NCBI GenBank assembly: GCA_024741835.1
Contig: JAENRP010000063.1
Span: 1-64,000 of the forward strand
Length of the DNA: 64,000 nt
Source: Diplocarpon mali
Taxonomy: Eukaryota; Ascomycota; Leotiomycetes; Helotiales; Drepanopezizaceae
Direction of reading: 5' to 3'
Positions 10,268 through 20,720 of the stretch are shown here, piece by piece. The first letter of the stretch is position 1. The number at the start of each line of letters is the position of its first letter. Made by a program: the position numbers and the translations under genes. Below the pieces are notes generated by a model. It had not been told where the DNA came from. It saw nothing but the letters and a program-made list of their open reading frames with translations, and searched no databases.

Positions 10268-11085
10268 CTTGAAAGATAGCTATAAAGATATTTATTTAAA
10301 AGTACTTAAGCAACTTCACTTTAGGAAAGAACTAGATTACTACTTACTTTAAGTGTATAATAGGTAAAGCTTAAAACTTGATCTTATAATATATAGATCC
10401 TATCTTTACTAATAAGTTTATATACGCTACTAACGTCTTTAAGGTCTTAGATTAAAGGTTCTTTAACTATAATTATATTCAGTCTATTAAGCTTAAATAT
10501 AGTAGGCTAATTATAGGTTTATTATTATATAATAAGTTCTAATCTAAGTTTATTACCCTTACTATAGCTAGAAAGATCAATTAGTCTCGCTAGTTTGATA
10601 ATATTTATAAAAAGGTCTCTTTAGCCTTAAAGAACAACCTTTAAGTAGAAAAGTATAAAATAAATAATAATTATACTACTTTAAATGAGTTCTTAGCTAT
10701 TATAGATTGCGAGGCTTATAATATTAAGTAAGAAAAGGCCTATAACGCTTGATAAGTCGCCTCTGCTATTGCATTCTCCCTTTCGAAGGACTGCGTCCCT
10801 AGTATATTAAAAAGGGAGTTATAGAGACCTACTACTATAGCTACCTCTTTAGCTTCCTGTACTTATTCCCTTTTGCTAGCGACTTATTAAGAAAGGTCTG
10901 CTAGCTTAAAACCGTCGTTTAGTCTTTACTATAACTGTAAAGCCCTTAGTTACTATGCGACAGACTGCCTAAAGCTAAAGAAGTAGGGCGAGTTTATAGT
11001 AGCTAAAGTTAAGATGGAAAACGACCTACTATTAAGAAACTGCTAAGCTATAGCAAAGACTCTTATTATAATATAGGTTATAATT
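10268..11085 (+). pseudogene. C1 gag, capsid and zinc knuckle
   Basis: A gypsy gag core (IFTNKFIYATNVFKVLD, then LKNNL-VEKYKINNNYTTLNEFL) is followed by a CCHC zinc knuckle at 10927-10968 that reads YYNCKALSYYATDC. Two positions (first Cys, His) are Tyr; C2 retains CYNCKALNHYTIDC at 39814-39855. The frame is the same as 4310-4694 across the B1 insertion. Confidence 0.85.
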
Positions 11086-11089
11086 TATA

Positions 11090-11480
11090 AAGAGACTTAG
11101 ATTTTGATTCCTACCTATTAATAGGCGGCTGCCAGTTCTTAGTTCTTATAAAACTAGCTTGAAATAGATCATTTATTAAAACAGTTGCCTATATTAATAG
11201 TAAAGCTAATATTTTTAGTATTATTAAGACGTCCTTAGCATACTAGCTCTCCTAAAGACTTAGGGTGAAGTTTATTAAACTGCTTAAACCGATTACCCTT
11301 ATTAATTATAATAGCTTTAAGGGAGAAACTATTCGATTTGCTATCTTACTTACTCTTATAATTAATAGGCGATAAATTAACTTCCCTTTCTTAATTATAA
11401 GCTTAAGAGCAATTAACATTTTAATTAGTAGGAAGTTCCTAAAGTACTATGACCTTAAATAGTCTTATAGAAAGGGGAAA
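11090..11480 (+). pseudogene. C1 aspartic protease region
   Basis: AYINSKANIFSIIK at about 11187-11225 corresponds to the retroviral-type AYIDSGAN active site with Asp to Asn and Gly to Lys changes. This frame is shifted by -1 relative to gag, suggesting that gag-pol expression used frameshifting. The same site in C2 reads TYINSRAN. Confidence 0.78.
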
Positions 11481-11681
11481 AATAGTATCTCTTAGCCTAA
11501 GGATATACTTATTATCCTCTACTTTAATTAACGTATATTAATCGATCTCTTATAGCTAATAAGACCTTTAATAGCTTAATAAGATATTGATTATAAAGTA
11601 GCTATAATAGATGCTAAGGATAAAGACCTAAGAATAGCCTAAGCCTAGCTCTTAGTGCTAATAAGTAATAACTTGAATTCC

Positions 11682-11749
11682 ACTCCTAGTCCTAGCCTAT
11701 AAGTAAAATTTGCAAACTTGAATTCTACTCCTAGTCCTAGCCTACGAGT
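11682..11749. repeat. Two 23-bp palindromes, 45-bp period, in C1 pol
   Basis: Copies lie at 11682-11704 and 11727-11749 inside the protease-RT linker, read in frame as NSTPSPSLRV. The period is exactly 45 bp (15 codons). C2 has four copies at the same spot (48386-48543) with the same period. Confidence 0.9.
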
Positions 11750-12219
11750 GGCCTCTTATAGACTTAGGAATAGCGGTTTTTTTAAAGACTTAAAAAGAGA
11801 TCTGAACTATATAAAAAAGGCCTTGCTAAGAGTATTAGATCTTTTGCTCCCTCTCTTAATAAAGAGAAATGCTCCTTTGAAAACAGCTTGCTAAATTAGC
11901 TTAATTTTAGCCTTAGCAATTAGCGCCCTCTACTACTACTTTATAACTAAGGTAAGGCAAGCTATATAAACTTAAGAACTAGCGCTTAAAGAGTTTATAT
12001 TTGTAAGCTTAGTTTATAATTTAGATTAAGAGATTAATCACTAAGAATCGGCTAGGCAAGCTGAAATTAGCTCCCTTAGCCTTAGTTCGGCGCTGCAAGC
12101 TAAGTATAAAAGCAACGATAAGCTAATAAATTAGAAGCTCTTACCTTAGTATGCTAAGTTTAAAAACGTCTTCAGTCACTAGGCCTTTAATTAACTATTA
12201 GAACCTAGGCTAAAGGTAG

Positions 12220-13020
12220 ATTATAAAATCGAGCTAATAAGTAAAAACAACTTAATAATCGAACCCCTCTGCCGCCTTATTAATAAATAGCTCTTAAAGG
12301 TTAAGAGCTATATTCTCGAGAACCTATATAAAGGATTTATTAAAGCTTCGAATTCCCCTTAGGCAGCCCTAATCCTCTTTATTAGGAAAGCTAATAGCTC
12401 CTTATATCTATATATTGATTATCGGAAATTAAACGCCCTAATGAAAAAAGACCCTTACCTAATTCTACTTATTAATAAGATAATAGTACGCATATCGAAA
12501 GCTTATATCTTTATAAAAATCGATATATAATAAGCCTTCTACTATATCTGCATATTAGCTAACGTTAAAAACCTAACTACCTTCTATACTTATTATAAGA
12601 CCTATAAATATAAGGTCTTACCATTTGGGCTAATAAATAGGCCTGCTACCTTTTAAAGGTTTATTAATAATATTCTCCTTAACTACCTTAATGATTTCTA
12701 CTCTACTTACTTAAATGATATTCTAATCTACTTAGAAAACTCCCTTGACTATAAGATTTATATTAAGAAGATCTTAGGAATTCTCTAACGCTATAGCCTT
12801 TAAGCAAATATTAAGAAAAGCGAGTTTAAAGTTACTAAGACTAGGTTCTTAGGGTTTATTATCAGAGTTTATAGAATTGAAGTAGACCTTAATAAGGTCT
12901 TAGTTATTTAAAAGTGGAAATACGCCAAGAATGTATATAATATATAAAGCTTCTTAAGGTTCTGTAACTTCTACCGAAGGTTTATTAAAGGCTATAGTTA
13001 TATCTACCGACCTTTAATAG
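12220..13020 (+). pseudogene. C1 reverse transcriptase remnant
   Basis: Gypsy RT blocks in order: GFIKASNSP-AALILFIRKAN, LYIDYRKLNAL, YIFIKIDI--AF, YKYKVLPFGL, RPATF, TYLNDILIY (12708-12719, expected YLDD), and KVTKTRFLGFII. FCNFYRRFIKGYS marks the end of the connection. The protein is close to fungal chromovirus RTs and is broken by stops at Gln/Trp codons. Confidence 0.9.
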
Positions 13021-13560
13021 CTCTTATAAGAAACGTTCCTTTTAATTTTAATAACGCTTATAAGGAAGCTTAAGAAGCTTTGCGCTTAAGCCTTTAAATA
13101 ACCTCGATCTTATACTACTATTACCCTTAGAAGCAGATAAGGCTTAAGACCAACGCCTCCGATAGAGTAGTCGCTAGCATACTCTTTTAACTCTAGGAAG
13201 ATAAGAACTACTACCCAATTGGGTACTTCTCGAAGATTATAAATAACGCTAAGCTGAATTACCCTATTTATAATAAGGAGCTTTTAGCGATTTTTAGATC
13301 GTTCTACTAGTATAAGGCAAAGCTACTTAAGGCCTAGAAAATAGTATATATATATATAGATTATAAAGCCCTTAAGTACTTTATAATAACTAAGGACTTA
13401 ATAGCCTAGTAGGCTTGCTAGGTAGAGTTCTTCGCTAACTTTAACTTCCTTATCATATACTAAATAAGTATAATAAATACGCTGGCTGATACACTCTTAT
13501 ATTAAGACTAGGAGCTAACCCCTCTTAAGGCTAGGAAACGAGCTTTACGCTACTAGCAGC
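13020..13560 (+). pseudogene. C1 RNase H remnant
   Basis: LKTNASDRVVASIL (expected TDASD) near 13145, GYFSKIINNAKLNYPIYNKELLAI, and YIDYKALKYFI near 13355-13385 (expected DHKALKYF) are the gypsy RNase H landmarks. A3 inserted into this same domain in C3. Confidence 0.87.
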
Positions 13561-13613
13561 TCTTACCTAACGATAAGCTCTTTATAGAAGTACTTGCTAT
13601 TAAAGGCAATTCC

Positions 13614-13636
13614 ACTCTTAGGCCTGGCCTATAAGT
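13614..13636. repeat. 23-bp palindrome between RNase H and integrase in C1
   Basis: Arms ACTCTTAGGCC and GGCCTATAAGT. The same site is occupied in C2 (50408-50430) and C3 (61443-61465), so it predates the spread of these copies. Confidence 0.88.
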
Positions 13637-13869
13637 GATAATTATACCTATCTTACTAATAGAGGCACCTGCTAACCTAATATTTAAGGTTAAGTATAAT
13701 ATAGTAAACTACTACGTTATCGATAAGGTTATTTAAGCTAATAAGACCTCCCTTAAGCTATAGAAGTTCTGAGATAAGGCGTAGAGCTATAGCCTCGATT
13801 ATAAACTTAGCTAAGGTAAACTCTTCTTCTAAGGTAGACTTATTATACTATCCTAACCTTTTGAATTAC

Positions 13870-14570
13870 AGATAGCCTTAATTTATTATATATATAAGCA
13901 ACCCTGCGTCGCATATGCTAAAATCGGGAAAATAAGACTTCTAGTAAGAAGAAAATACTATTAGAAAAGCCTTAGCAGCGATATTAGTACTTATATCTAG
14001 AACTATTATTATTTAAAAATAAAAGCTTATTGTAATAAGACCCTTAGTTTCCTGCAATCTTTGCTAATTCCTAAACAAGCTTACTAATACTTGATAATAG
14101 ATTTTATAAAGCTTCTGCTTAACGAACTTGGCTACAACTTTGTACTAGTAATAATTGACCGATTATTAAAGAAGGTAGTATTAATCCTATACTATAAGAC
14201 GGTTGATGCAAAAGGCTTTATAAAGTTGTTTTTAATTTATTAAATATGCTATTTCAGTATGCCTAACTTAATTCTATTAGATAGAAGCGCCTAATTCGTC
14301 TTTGCCTTTTAAAAAGAATTCTATTAGATACTAAGTATAAAGGTCAAGCTAATTATAGCCTATAACCCTAATATCGACGGCTAAACTGAGATTATAAACC
14401 AGTACTTAAAATAACGCCTTAGACCGTTCTACTTATACTATTAAGACAATTAAAGTCGTCTCTTACCTTTGATAGATATTGCCTAATTGACCTTGCCTTA
14501 TGAATTACTAAGGCAAATTTCCCTTTTCCAAGTGCTAAACGGCTATAAAGCTCGCTCCTCTTGGAATTTA
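13870..14570 (+). pseudogene. C1 integrase core remnant
   Basis: The zinc-binding region is degraded. The catalytic core reads YLIIDFIKLLLNELGYNFVLV (first Asp), MPNLILLDRSAQF-like (second Asp; the Gln codon is TAA), then AYNPNIDG-TEIINQYLK (the final Glu region). The order after RNase H establishes Ty3/gypsy affiliation. Confidence 0.86.
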
Positions 14571-14999
14571 ATTAACCTAGAGCTTCTATAGATAGCAACC
14601 GAAAGAGTAAATTGTAAAACAGCGCTTTATATAGCTACTAGAGCTTAAAAAGTAGTCTAATTCGCTTAATTATCTCTTTAAGTATAATAGGCTAAAATAA
14701 AATAGCTCGCAGACCTCTACCGCTAGCCAGTTGATTAAACTATAGGAAATGATGTATTAATTAGTACTAAAAACTAAAAGCTCGATCGGCCGAGCTAAAA
14801 GCTCTCCGATAAGTAGTACGGCCTAGTAAAAGTATTAGAAAAGCTAAGAGAAAGCTAAAAGCTACAATTGCCTAATTCGCTCCATTCGATCTACTCTATT
14901 TTCCACTCGCACTTACTGCGTAAATATATTCCTAACCCTTTGCTAAGACAAGTTCAGGAACCTCCTGCCTTAATTAAAGTACTACTAGAATAGAAAGAG

Positions 15000-15165
15000 T
15001 AGGAGATAAAAGCAATAATTGGATCTTGTATTCAAGCTTAGAAGCTCAAATATTAGATTAAGTGGAAAGGAGCTAATAAAGACCTCAAATAGTACCTATG
15101 CTCTAATGCTATAATAGCGCTATATACTATTTGAGATTTCTATCTAAAAAACATTTAAGCTAAAG
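15000..15165 (+). pseudogene. C1 chromodomain
   Basis: At the integrase C-terminus the frame reads KLKY-IKWKGANKDLK-YLCSNAI, matching the chromodomain core (hydrophobic-Y-L-V-K-W-K-G, then W-x-P) with stops at Trp/Gln. Chromodomain integrases belong to chromoviruses and bind histone marks, which fits insertion into already silenced DNA. Confidence 0.72.
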
Positions 15166-15276
15166 GGCTACTAAGGGCGCTATCAAGCTGGCTTAAGTCA
15201 TATAATAATAGAGTTGACGATTATAAGGACCTAAAGGATAATACGCCTATAGATACAATTGCGCAGGCATAGTTTT

Positions 15277-15293
15277 TCAAAGGGGGGAGGTAG
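15277..15293 (+). other. C1 polypurine tract
   Basis: CAAAGGGGGGAGGTAG lies right before the 3' LTR. C2 has an even longer G run (52070-52087), and C3 shows the complement at 59786-59803. Confidence 0.75.
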
Positions 15294-15318
15294 TATTATA
15301 GCCGCATTATATATATAG

Positions 15319-15403
15319 TATCGTGTATAATACCGCTTGGCCAAAATGTGAATCCATACCTTAGGGCGCATACTAGCATATTTAGCCTATTTTTTATATA
15401 ATA
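15319..15403 (-). repeat. D 3' LTR (85 bp)
   Basis: It shares GGCCAAAATGTGAATCCATA and the following segment with the copy at 15733-15817. Differences are mostly C/T or G/A. Confidence 0.88.
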
Positions 15404-15732
15404 TACTCCCTAGGTTGCCGGAAGAACAGTTTTTCCGGCGGCCTAAGTACTAGCCCAGTCTATAGTAGCGTAGATATAGCGTATAGACCGCTAAGCCAGT
15501 AGAAAATAGGTAGTCGGAAGGGCTGGAATGCATTTTTCTTCGGCTATACATCGGAGGTCGTTTTACTCAAATCTATCGAAACTTCTATCGATGCAGTCGA
15601 AACCGAGTATGATTATTGCCGAATTCTTTAAAAAGTGGTTTACTAATAGAACTTTGAAGTAAGAAAAGTCGGCTAAACCTCGCGCAAGAGGAATGCGAAA
15701 AGATTTATCGCTACGCTTATAGGGCTTATAAC

Positions 15733-15817
15733 TATTGTATATAATACCGCTCGGCCAAAATGTGAATCCATACCTTAGGGCGCGTACTAGCATATTTAGC
15801 CTATTTTCTGTATAACA
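15733..15817 (-). repeat. D 5' LTR (85 bp)
   Basis: This is the 5' LTR in the minus-strand reading, directly next to the primer-binding site. It ends TGTATAACA on the plus strand. Confidence 0.88.
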
Positions 15818-16051
15818 CATAGTTATATCACATATCGGTCAGGTGTATAAAGTCAGATACACGCTAAGGTAGCAAGGTAGCTAGATCACGTGCACGCTAG
15901 CAAAGCACCTGTACTTATTCTAAAGGAGCTCTACTAAAGACTCTCTCTCCTTTATCTTTTCTTCTTATTATATAGCGTACCTCTTGAGGTAATACAGTCA
16001 GCGTTCAATTATCGACCTACTATATGCTCAAGAGCAAGTCGTAACAATTGC

Positions 16052-16384
16052 TTTGCAATTAACAAATCGAAAAGAGAGGCCTAAGAGAAGGATTTAAGGA
16101 AGAAGTACGTATTTCGTTACCTCAAAGGTAAGGACGATAAGTCCTTGCTATTATTATTATCAAAAGGTAAGAAGCCTTTTAAGAAGATTTAAAAGGAAGA
16201 CGAAGAGTCAGATAATGACCTCTTTAGGCATACTATGCTATTACTAACCCTAAGGCCAATTCTTACTCGCAAGCCGGGCCTAGGAGTCAATTCTGACTCC
16301 TCCCTAAGGCCAATTTCCACTTGCAGACTAGGCCTAGGAGTCAGTTCTTTTACTTACTTTTTATTAAAATTAAGGAATCGTTAG
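16052..16384 (+). pseudogene. B3 gag, C-terminal part
   Basis: The frame resumes after C1 with the end of the zinc knuckle (FAINKSKRE) and continues through a Lys/Glu-rich tail. It carries two palindrome copies at 16265-16341, equivalent to 6185-6518 in B1. Confidence 0.82.
16265..16341. repeat. Two 23-bp palindromes in B3 gag
   Basis: Copies at 16265-16287 and 16319-16341 keep GGCCTAGGAGT. The other arms are ACTCGCAAGCC and ACTTGCAGACT. The 54-bp period matches B1. Confidence 0.88.
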
Positions 16385-17246
16385 CTATATAATATAGGTA
16401 TTAGTAAGTATATCTCTAATAATCTCTTTAAGTTCACTTCCTATACTACTTAAGATAATCTACCCTCTTTAAGTATAGTTAATAGATTTATTTAACCTTT
16501 TGGCATTAGCACTTGTAAAGTTAATATACTTAAATCCAATAGAAAGGTATATATTCTTAAGTTAATTAATACTCTTTATATACCTTAATTACCTATTTAC
16601 CTATACTTAGATAGTAAACTTAATAAAATCAAAGGCTTCTATTGAAATAGCAAGCTATTCTTATTTAATAAGAAGGAAATTTGCACTATCGATAATAATA
16701 TATATATTAATAAGGAATAGCCTTTTACTAACTCCTTTAGTTATATAAGTGGATATGCTCTATTAGCTGCTATTAAGAATGGACCTTTTAATATTAAGCT
16801 CTAGTACCGTTGATTAGGCTACGCTAGCTTATAAACGGTTAGAAAGACCTAATCTGCTATTACTAATATATAGATTAAGGAAATAAAATCAGGAAAGACG
16901 CGAATCTGCACTCCTTGTAAGAAAGGCAGACCTCTTTAATATATTAATAAACGTTTAGCTTGCCCTTGACCTATAAAGGCACTTGACGAGCTATACGTCG
17001 ATATGGTTTATCTAAAGCCAATTGGCTTTAACGGTTACAAATATACCTTTATCTTCACTTGCCTAGCTATAATAGCTAGGTAGGGATAGACTTATATAAA
17101 TAAATCTAATGCCTTTAAGGCAAATAAGAAGATGATCAGCCTTTTACAAACTTAGTATAATTGTATAATTAAGCGTTAAAGAACTAATAGAGGTAAGGAG
17201 TACTCTCTTATATAAATGCGAATACTCGTAGAAAACCTTAGTATGA
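16385..17246 (+). pseudogene. B3 protease and integrase N-terminal part
   Basis: This is equivalent to B1 6519-7382: protease block, HHCC region with a better preserved RICTPCKKGRP (C-x2-C intact), and the first integrase Asp readable in YVDMVYLKP near 16996. C2 inserted after 17246 (TSD TATGA); integrase resumes at 52344. Confidence 0.85.
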
Positions 17247-17498
17247 TGTTACGGCCGCATCATATGCATATCACGTGAACGGTTATATCACATGTCGAAG
17301 TCAGGTGCATGCTAAGGTAGCGAGGTGGCTAGATCACGTGCGCGCTAGTGAAGTACCTGTACTTATTCTAGAGGAGCTTTACTAAAGACTCTCTCTTCTT
17401 CTTTATCTTTTCTTCTTCATTATATAGCATACCTCTTAAGGTAATATAGTTAGCGTTCGATTCTCAACCTACTATACGCTCTAAAGCAAGTCGTAATA
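17247..17498 (+). repeat. C2 5' LTR (252 bp)
   Basis: It starts TGTTACGGCCGC with the original TG still present and ends TCGTAATA. It is less mutated at the start than the C1 copy. Confidence 0.92.
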
Positions 17499-17823
17499 TA
17501 AGAAAAGATCTACTTAACCTCTGCTAAAAAGCTTAATATCTACCCCCTTTAGAATCGTCACTTCGAACTGCCTTAAGCAATTCGATCTCGATTCTCCTAC
17601 TACAAACTGCCTTAAGCAACTCGTATATAGCGCCTAGATCCTACTAATCTAGTTTTTAAAGAAAGCTGAATAATAACCTTCGAATACAAAATCAGCTCGT
17701 TTTTTCAACCCCTTACGCACTCCATTTTACAAATGGAAATTCACCTTCAATTTCAATTCGAAAAAATTATTCACTATACCCTCGCTTTACTAGCGTAAGC
17801 TACTGCCTAAAGCAATATAATAA
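17499..17823 (+). other. C2 leader, first part
   Basis: Same as 3243-3527 of C1 with a small local duplication: the phrase AACTGCCTTAAGCAA occurs twice (about 17568 and 17608) versus once in C1. It ends at E1 target site AATAA (17819-17823). Confidence 0.7.
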
Positions 17824-18020
17824 TATGGTGCGGTCGGCTGGAGGGCCTTTATTAGGTCGCTTAAGAGGCTTGCTAATATAGATAAAGATAATTAATTATA
17901 TTATTATCTAGTATATATATGATAAGGAGACTTCGGAAAGAAAAGGGAGAGTCTATAATTAAGTAGAGTTATATAAAGGGTCTTTAGAATAAGTAGAGAC
18001 TCCGCCTATTCTATACAATA
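17824..18020 (-). repeat. E1 3' LTR (197 bp)
   Basis: It starts TATGGTGCGGTCGG on the plus strand and ends CTATACAATA, the RIP-altered form of CTGCACGACA seen in the 5' LTR at 37959. On the minus strand a tract reading AAAGGGTA (18021-18027) precedes it as polypurine tract. Confidence 0.92.
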
Positions 18021-18618
18021 TACCCTTTAGTTAGGCGATGCTCTTAGAATCGCTTAGCTATATAAATAAAACAAAGGAAAGAATAGCAGTTATAAGGAAA
18101 AGAGGCTCTATCTTATATGCCGCCCTTCTAAAGGTTATTCCTTTTAAAATAAGAAGAGTTGCTATAGGCAATAAGCGCGCTTAAGAATCTTTGCAATTCT
18201 ATACTAATGCTCTATTAGGCTTCCTATAGAGTATTTCTATTGCAAAGGTTCTCCTTCCCTTCTTTTAAAAATAACCCTCCTTTATTATTTAAAAATATTA
18301 TCTTTATACTAATTGTTTTTAAATATAAAAGGAACTCCTACTTATTATAGCCTTAGCCGCCTTTGCAAAGTAAGACCCTTAGAGTCTCTATACCCTATAT
18401 TATTATACTAACTTTGCGCTAAATCGCTAGCGCTTCTTAAGGAGTAGGAACCTCGGCCTAGTCGTCCTAGCGCCTGCTAGGCAATAAGCCGCCGCCGCCA
18501 TCCCCGCCGCCCCTGCCACTACCGCTACTGCCGCTGCCGCTTAAGAGCCCCGCCCTTGCTGCGCGTCGTATGCCAGAGCCTACGATAGAATATAATAACG
18601 CATGCGTGCGCTATATTG
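18021..18618 (-). other. E1 3' non-coding region, distal part, with GC islet
   Basis: There are no RT or RNase H motifs here. At about 18485-18545 a GC-rich run of CCG/GCC-type triplets survives inside very AT-rich DNA; the minus strand would read Gly/Ser or Gly/Arg repeats. The E2 equivalent is 40645-40705. A2 inserted at CATAT (18619-18623), and the region resumes at 24819. Confidence 0.6.
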
Positions 18619-18623
18619 CATAT

Positions 18624-18818
18624 TATTAAGCTTAAGTGAGTCGGCGCAGTAGGTAAAGGAGGCTTCTAAAGGTCGATAGTCGATATATTAATAAGAGTTA
18701 AGGAAGGAAGGTTACCCCTTTTTTCCCTATAGCTATATATGTATCAATATCCTACTGATTAAGCAGTAGGGTTATATAATAATATATTAGAGTAATAGTT
18801 ATATTACCTATCTTAATA
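18624..18818 (-). repeat. A2 3' LTR (195 bp)
   Basis: TATTAAGC...CTTAATA. The minus-strand polypurine tract GAGTAGGGG is at 18819-18827. Confidence 0.92.
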
Positions 18819-18956
18819 CCCCTACTCAGACCTTACTCCGATTGACCTATAGTTAAGAAAATAATAACTATCCTTTTATATTAATCCAACTCTTAAGTAT
18901 CTCTTTAAATTAAAAATAATTAATTAATAGCAACCTCTATTAAAATCACTAATCCT

Positions 18957-19108
18957 ACTTATAAGGTAGGACTAAGAGTCAAATTTCCAAAAGCGTTCCT
19001 TTATAAGACTATATAACTTGACTCGCAGTCTAGGCCTAAGAGTCGATTTAAAAAAAAACTTTCCTTTATAAGACTATATAACCTAACTCGCAAGGCGGGC
19101 CTAGGAGT
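18957..19108. repeat. Three 23-bp palindromes in A2 3' region
   Basis: Copies at 18957-18979, 19021-19043 and 19086-19108 (64-65 bp apart). A3 has the same three at 62066-62215. They lie between RNase H and the 3' LTR, outside coding sequence. Confidence 0.9.
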
Positions 19109-19124
19109 CGTCCTTAAGTATACT

Positions 19125-19700
19125 AAGCCCCTACTATCTTCTGCAACTCTAGCATATCTTTAAATGCTTTAAACTTTGCAACTATCTTTAGTAGCTTTGT
19201 AAATCTATTTGCTACTATTTAATCAATTAGGATATAGGTAATTAATAACTTATTCTTTATAATAAAGTTGTAGATAAAGTAGTAGGTAATATTAATATAT
19301 TTCGATCGCTTATATAAGTGTGGATTCTTTATAAGTGCAATTGCCTTTATATTATCTACTTAAAGATTAATACAGTTCCTATCTTATCTAATATACTTAA
19401 TAAAACCTATATCTTTTAGAACTTAGGCGATCTATAATCCTTGCTTGCAATTTGATGATATTAATATATATTCGGCCTTAGTGCTTATAGTAGCTACTGA
19501 TTTCTACTTCCTACTTTCCTATAATATAGGTCTGCTATATAGCACTACTACGCTTTTAAATATACTTTTCCGACCTTTTATATTTGCCTAATCGGAATCG
19601 GTATATACCTTAAGCTTTGCGCTTATATGTTTTATTAGTCTGTATCTCACCTTTTATATAATTATCAATTGAAGGTACTTTCTAAGTCGCTTAACTGCAT
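19125..19700 (-). pseudogene. A2 RNase H remnant
   Basis: The minus strand reads SVATISTKAEYILISSNCKQG (expected STEAEY), VDNIKAIALIKNPHLYKRSKYINITYYFI (expected DN--AIAL and KHIDI-YHFI), then the copia C-terminal block with FTKLLKIVAKFKAF. This strongly identifies the copia RNase H and the element's strand. Confidence 0.9.
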
Positions 19701-20720
19701 TCTTATATTAAATCGTCAGATCCTTTAAGTTCTGACTAAGTTGCTTAGTAATAAAGGCGATATTTGGTCTTATATATACTATAGTATATATAATTGCTTT
19801 AATATCCTATTAGTACTTCTTTAGATCTCCTCTCTACTTATTTTCATTAGTAGGCTCTAACTTATTATACTTTCCTTCGATTAGAATACACTTTGGCTTA
19901 AAGTTAAGAGTATAAGTAGAGAGTCCTATTCGGTTTAAGATCTTTTTAATATATTACTCTTAATCCAACTAGAGTTCTTAAGTAGAGCGGTTCCTTATGA
20001 CGCAAATGCCGAAGATCTTATGAATTCCCCTTAGATCCTTAGTATTAAAATGTTTCTAAATTATTATAAAGAATTAATCCAATTAAGTAGTTGTTTTTAT
20101 AGCTATAATAATATTATTAATATATAATAGCAATTTAATTCTACGCTTAATATAGGTAAATAGATAAGGGTCAGCTAGGCTTTAAACGAATCCTATTTCT
20201 ATTAAATTAGAGCTATATAAGAGGTTCCAATTATAGGCTAATTGTTTAAGCCTATAAATACTGCAAAGTATATAAAGAGAGTGGCTAGCGCATATAAGAA
20301 TACCGTTAAGTTAAGAGAGAAAAATCCGTTCCTTTATAATCGCTTTAGTAAATGCATTTTTAATATTATACTATCTGCATTTAAGGTCCTTAGCAGCTAC
20401 TATTACTATAAATATGCAAAAGGTATCTATATAAACTATTAGCGCGAATATATCAAAGTAGTCTTCTTTATACTATTAGAAGAAGCCCTTAGCTATAAGT
20501 CTTGTCTTATAACATTCTAAGGTTCTATCTGCATATATCTTAATTATAAAGACCTACTTTATTAATACTAGGTTCATATCCTTTAGCGTTGGTTCCTTTA
20601 TTTATATGCTATTTGTAGTAAGAGAGCTTATATCCTTTTAAATTGCTTTACTCTATATTGCTCTATTCTCTAGATTGTTAATAGCTTTATTATACGTCTT
20701 TAAAAGAGAGATTTTCATTA
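19700..20720 (-). pseudogene. A2 reverse transcriptase remnant
   Basis: Minus-strand blocks: WVFIIKIYADRTLECYKTRLIAKGF-like entry, LADPYLFTYIKRRIKLLLYINNIIIA with catalytic YINN at 20113-20124 (expected YVDD), LRGIHKIFGICVIR and Y-KKILNRIGLS. A plus-strand open frame at 20242-20442 is an antisense shadow. Confidence 0.9.

Larger units (their letters stand above)
15319..15817 (-). mobile_element. D: 499-bp TRIM-like LTR element in C1 3' LTR
   Basis: Two 85-bp direct repeats (15319-15403, 15733-15817) flank a 329-bp core. Ends are TATCG/TATTG and TATAACA, consistent with TG...CA before RIP. Target-site copies are TATAG (15314-15318) and CATAG (15818-15822), identical but for one C/T. On the minus strand GTTATAAGCCCT (15721-15732) directly follows the 5' LTR, the same primer-binding site as copia families A and E. 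The core has no long frame and no pol motif; it holds a GCCGGAA...TTCCGGC hairpin (15417-15437). It is less AT-rich than its surroundings. It cannot be autonomous and would need proteins from another copia element. Confidence 0.85.
2994..16046 (+). mobile_element. C1: Ty3/gypsy chromovirus, complete but nested
   Basis: LTR ends TATTACGGCC and GTCGTAACA bound the element, and TSD ATTGC flanks it. Removing B1 (4700-10262, TSD TAACA) and D (15319-15817) leaves 6981 bp. Domain order is gag, protease, RT, RNase H, integrase, chromodomain, which is Ty3/gypsy order; the chromodomain places it among chromoviruses. Every frame carries many in-frame stops and the RT YLDD motif reads YLND, so this copy is dead. 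It inserted into B3 gag. Confidence 0.93.
15294..16046 (+). repeat. C1 3' LTR, split by element D
   Basis: It starts TATTATAGCC and ends GTCGTAACA. Subtracting D (499 bp) and its 5-bp target copy leaves 249 bp, the same as the 5' LTR. Confidence 0.92.

Noticed and set aside
15319..15817. D as a DNA-transposon MITE or SINE
   Set aside because: The terminal repeats are direct, not inverted, and there is no poly-A tail or pol III box; the primer-binding site favours an LTR element.
15563..15820. 85-codon minus-strand frame
   Set aside because: It spans the D core and its LTR across the primer-binding site; D has no coding motif, and the frame includes terminal repeat sequence.
20242..20442. 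66-codon plus-strand frame
   Set aside because: Antisense to A2 reverse transcriptase; no independent homology and not open in A3.
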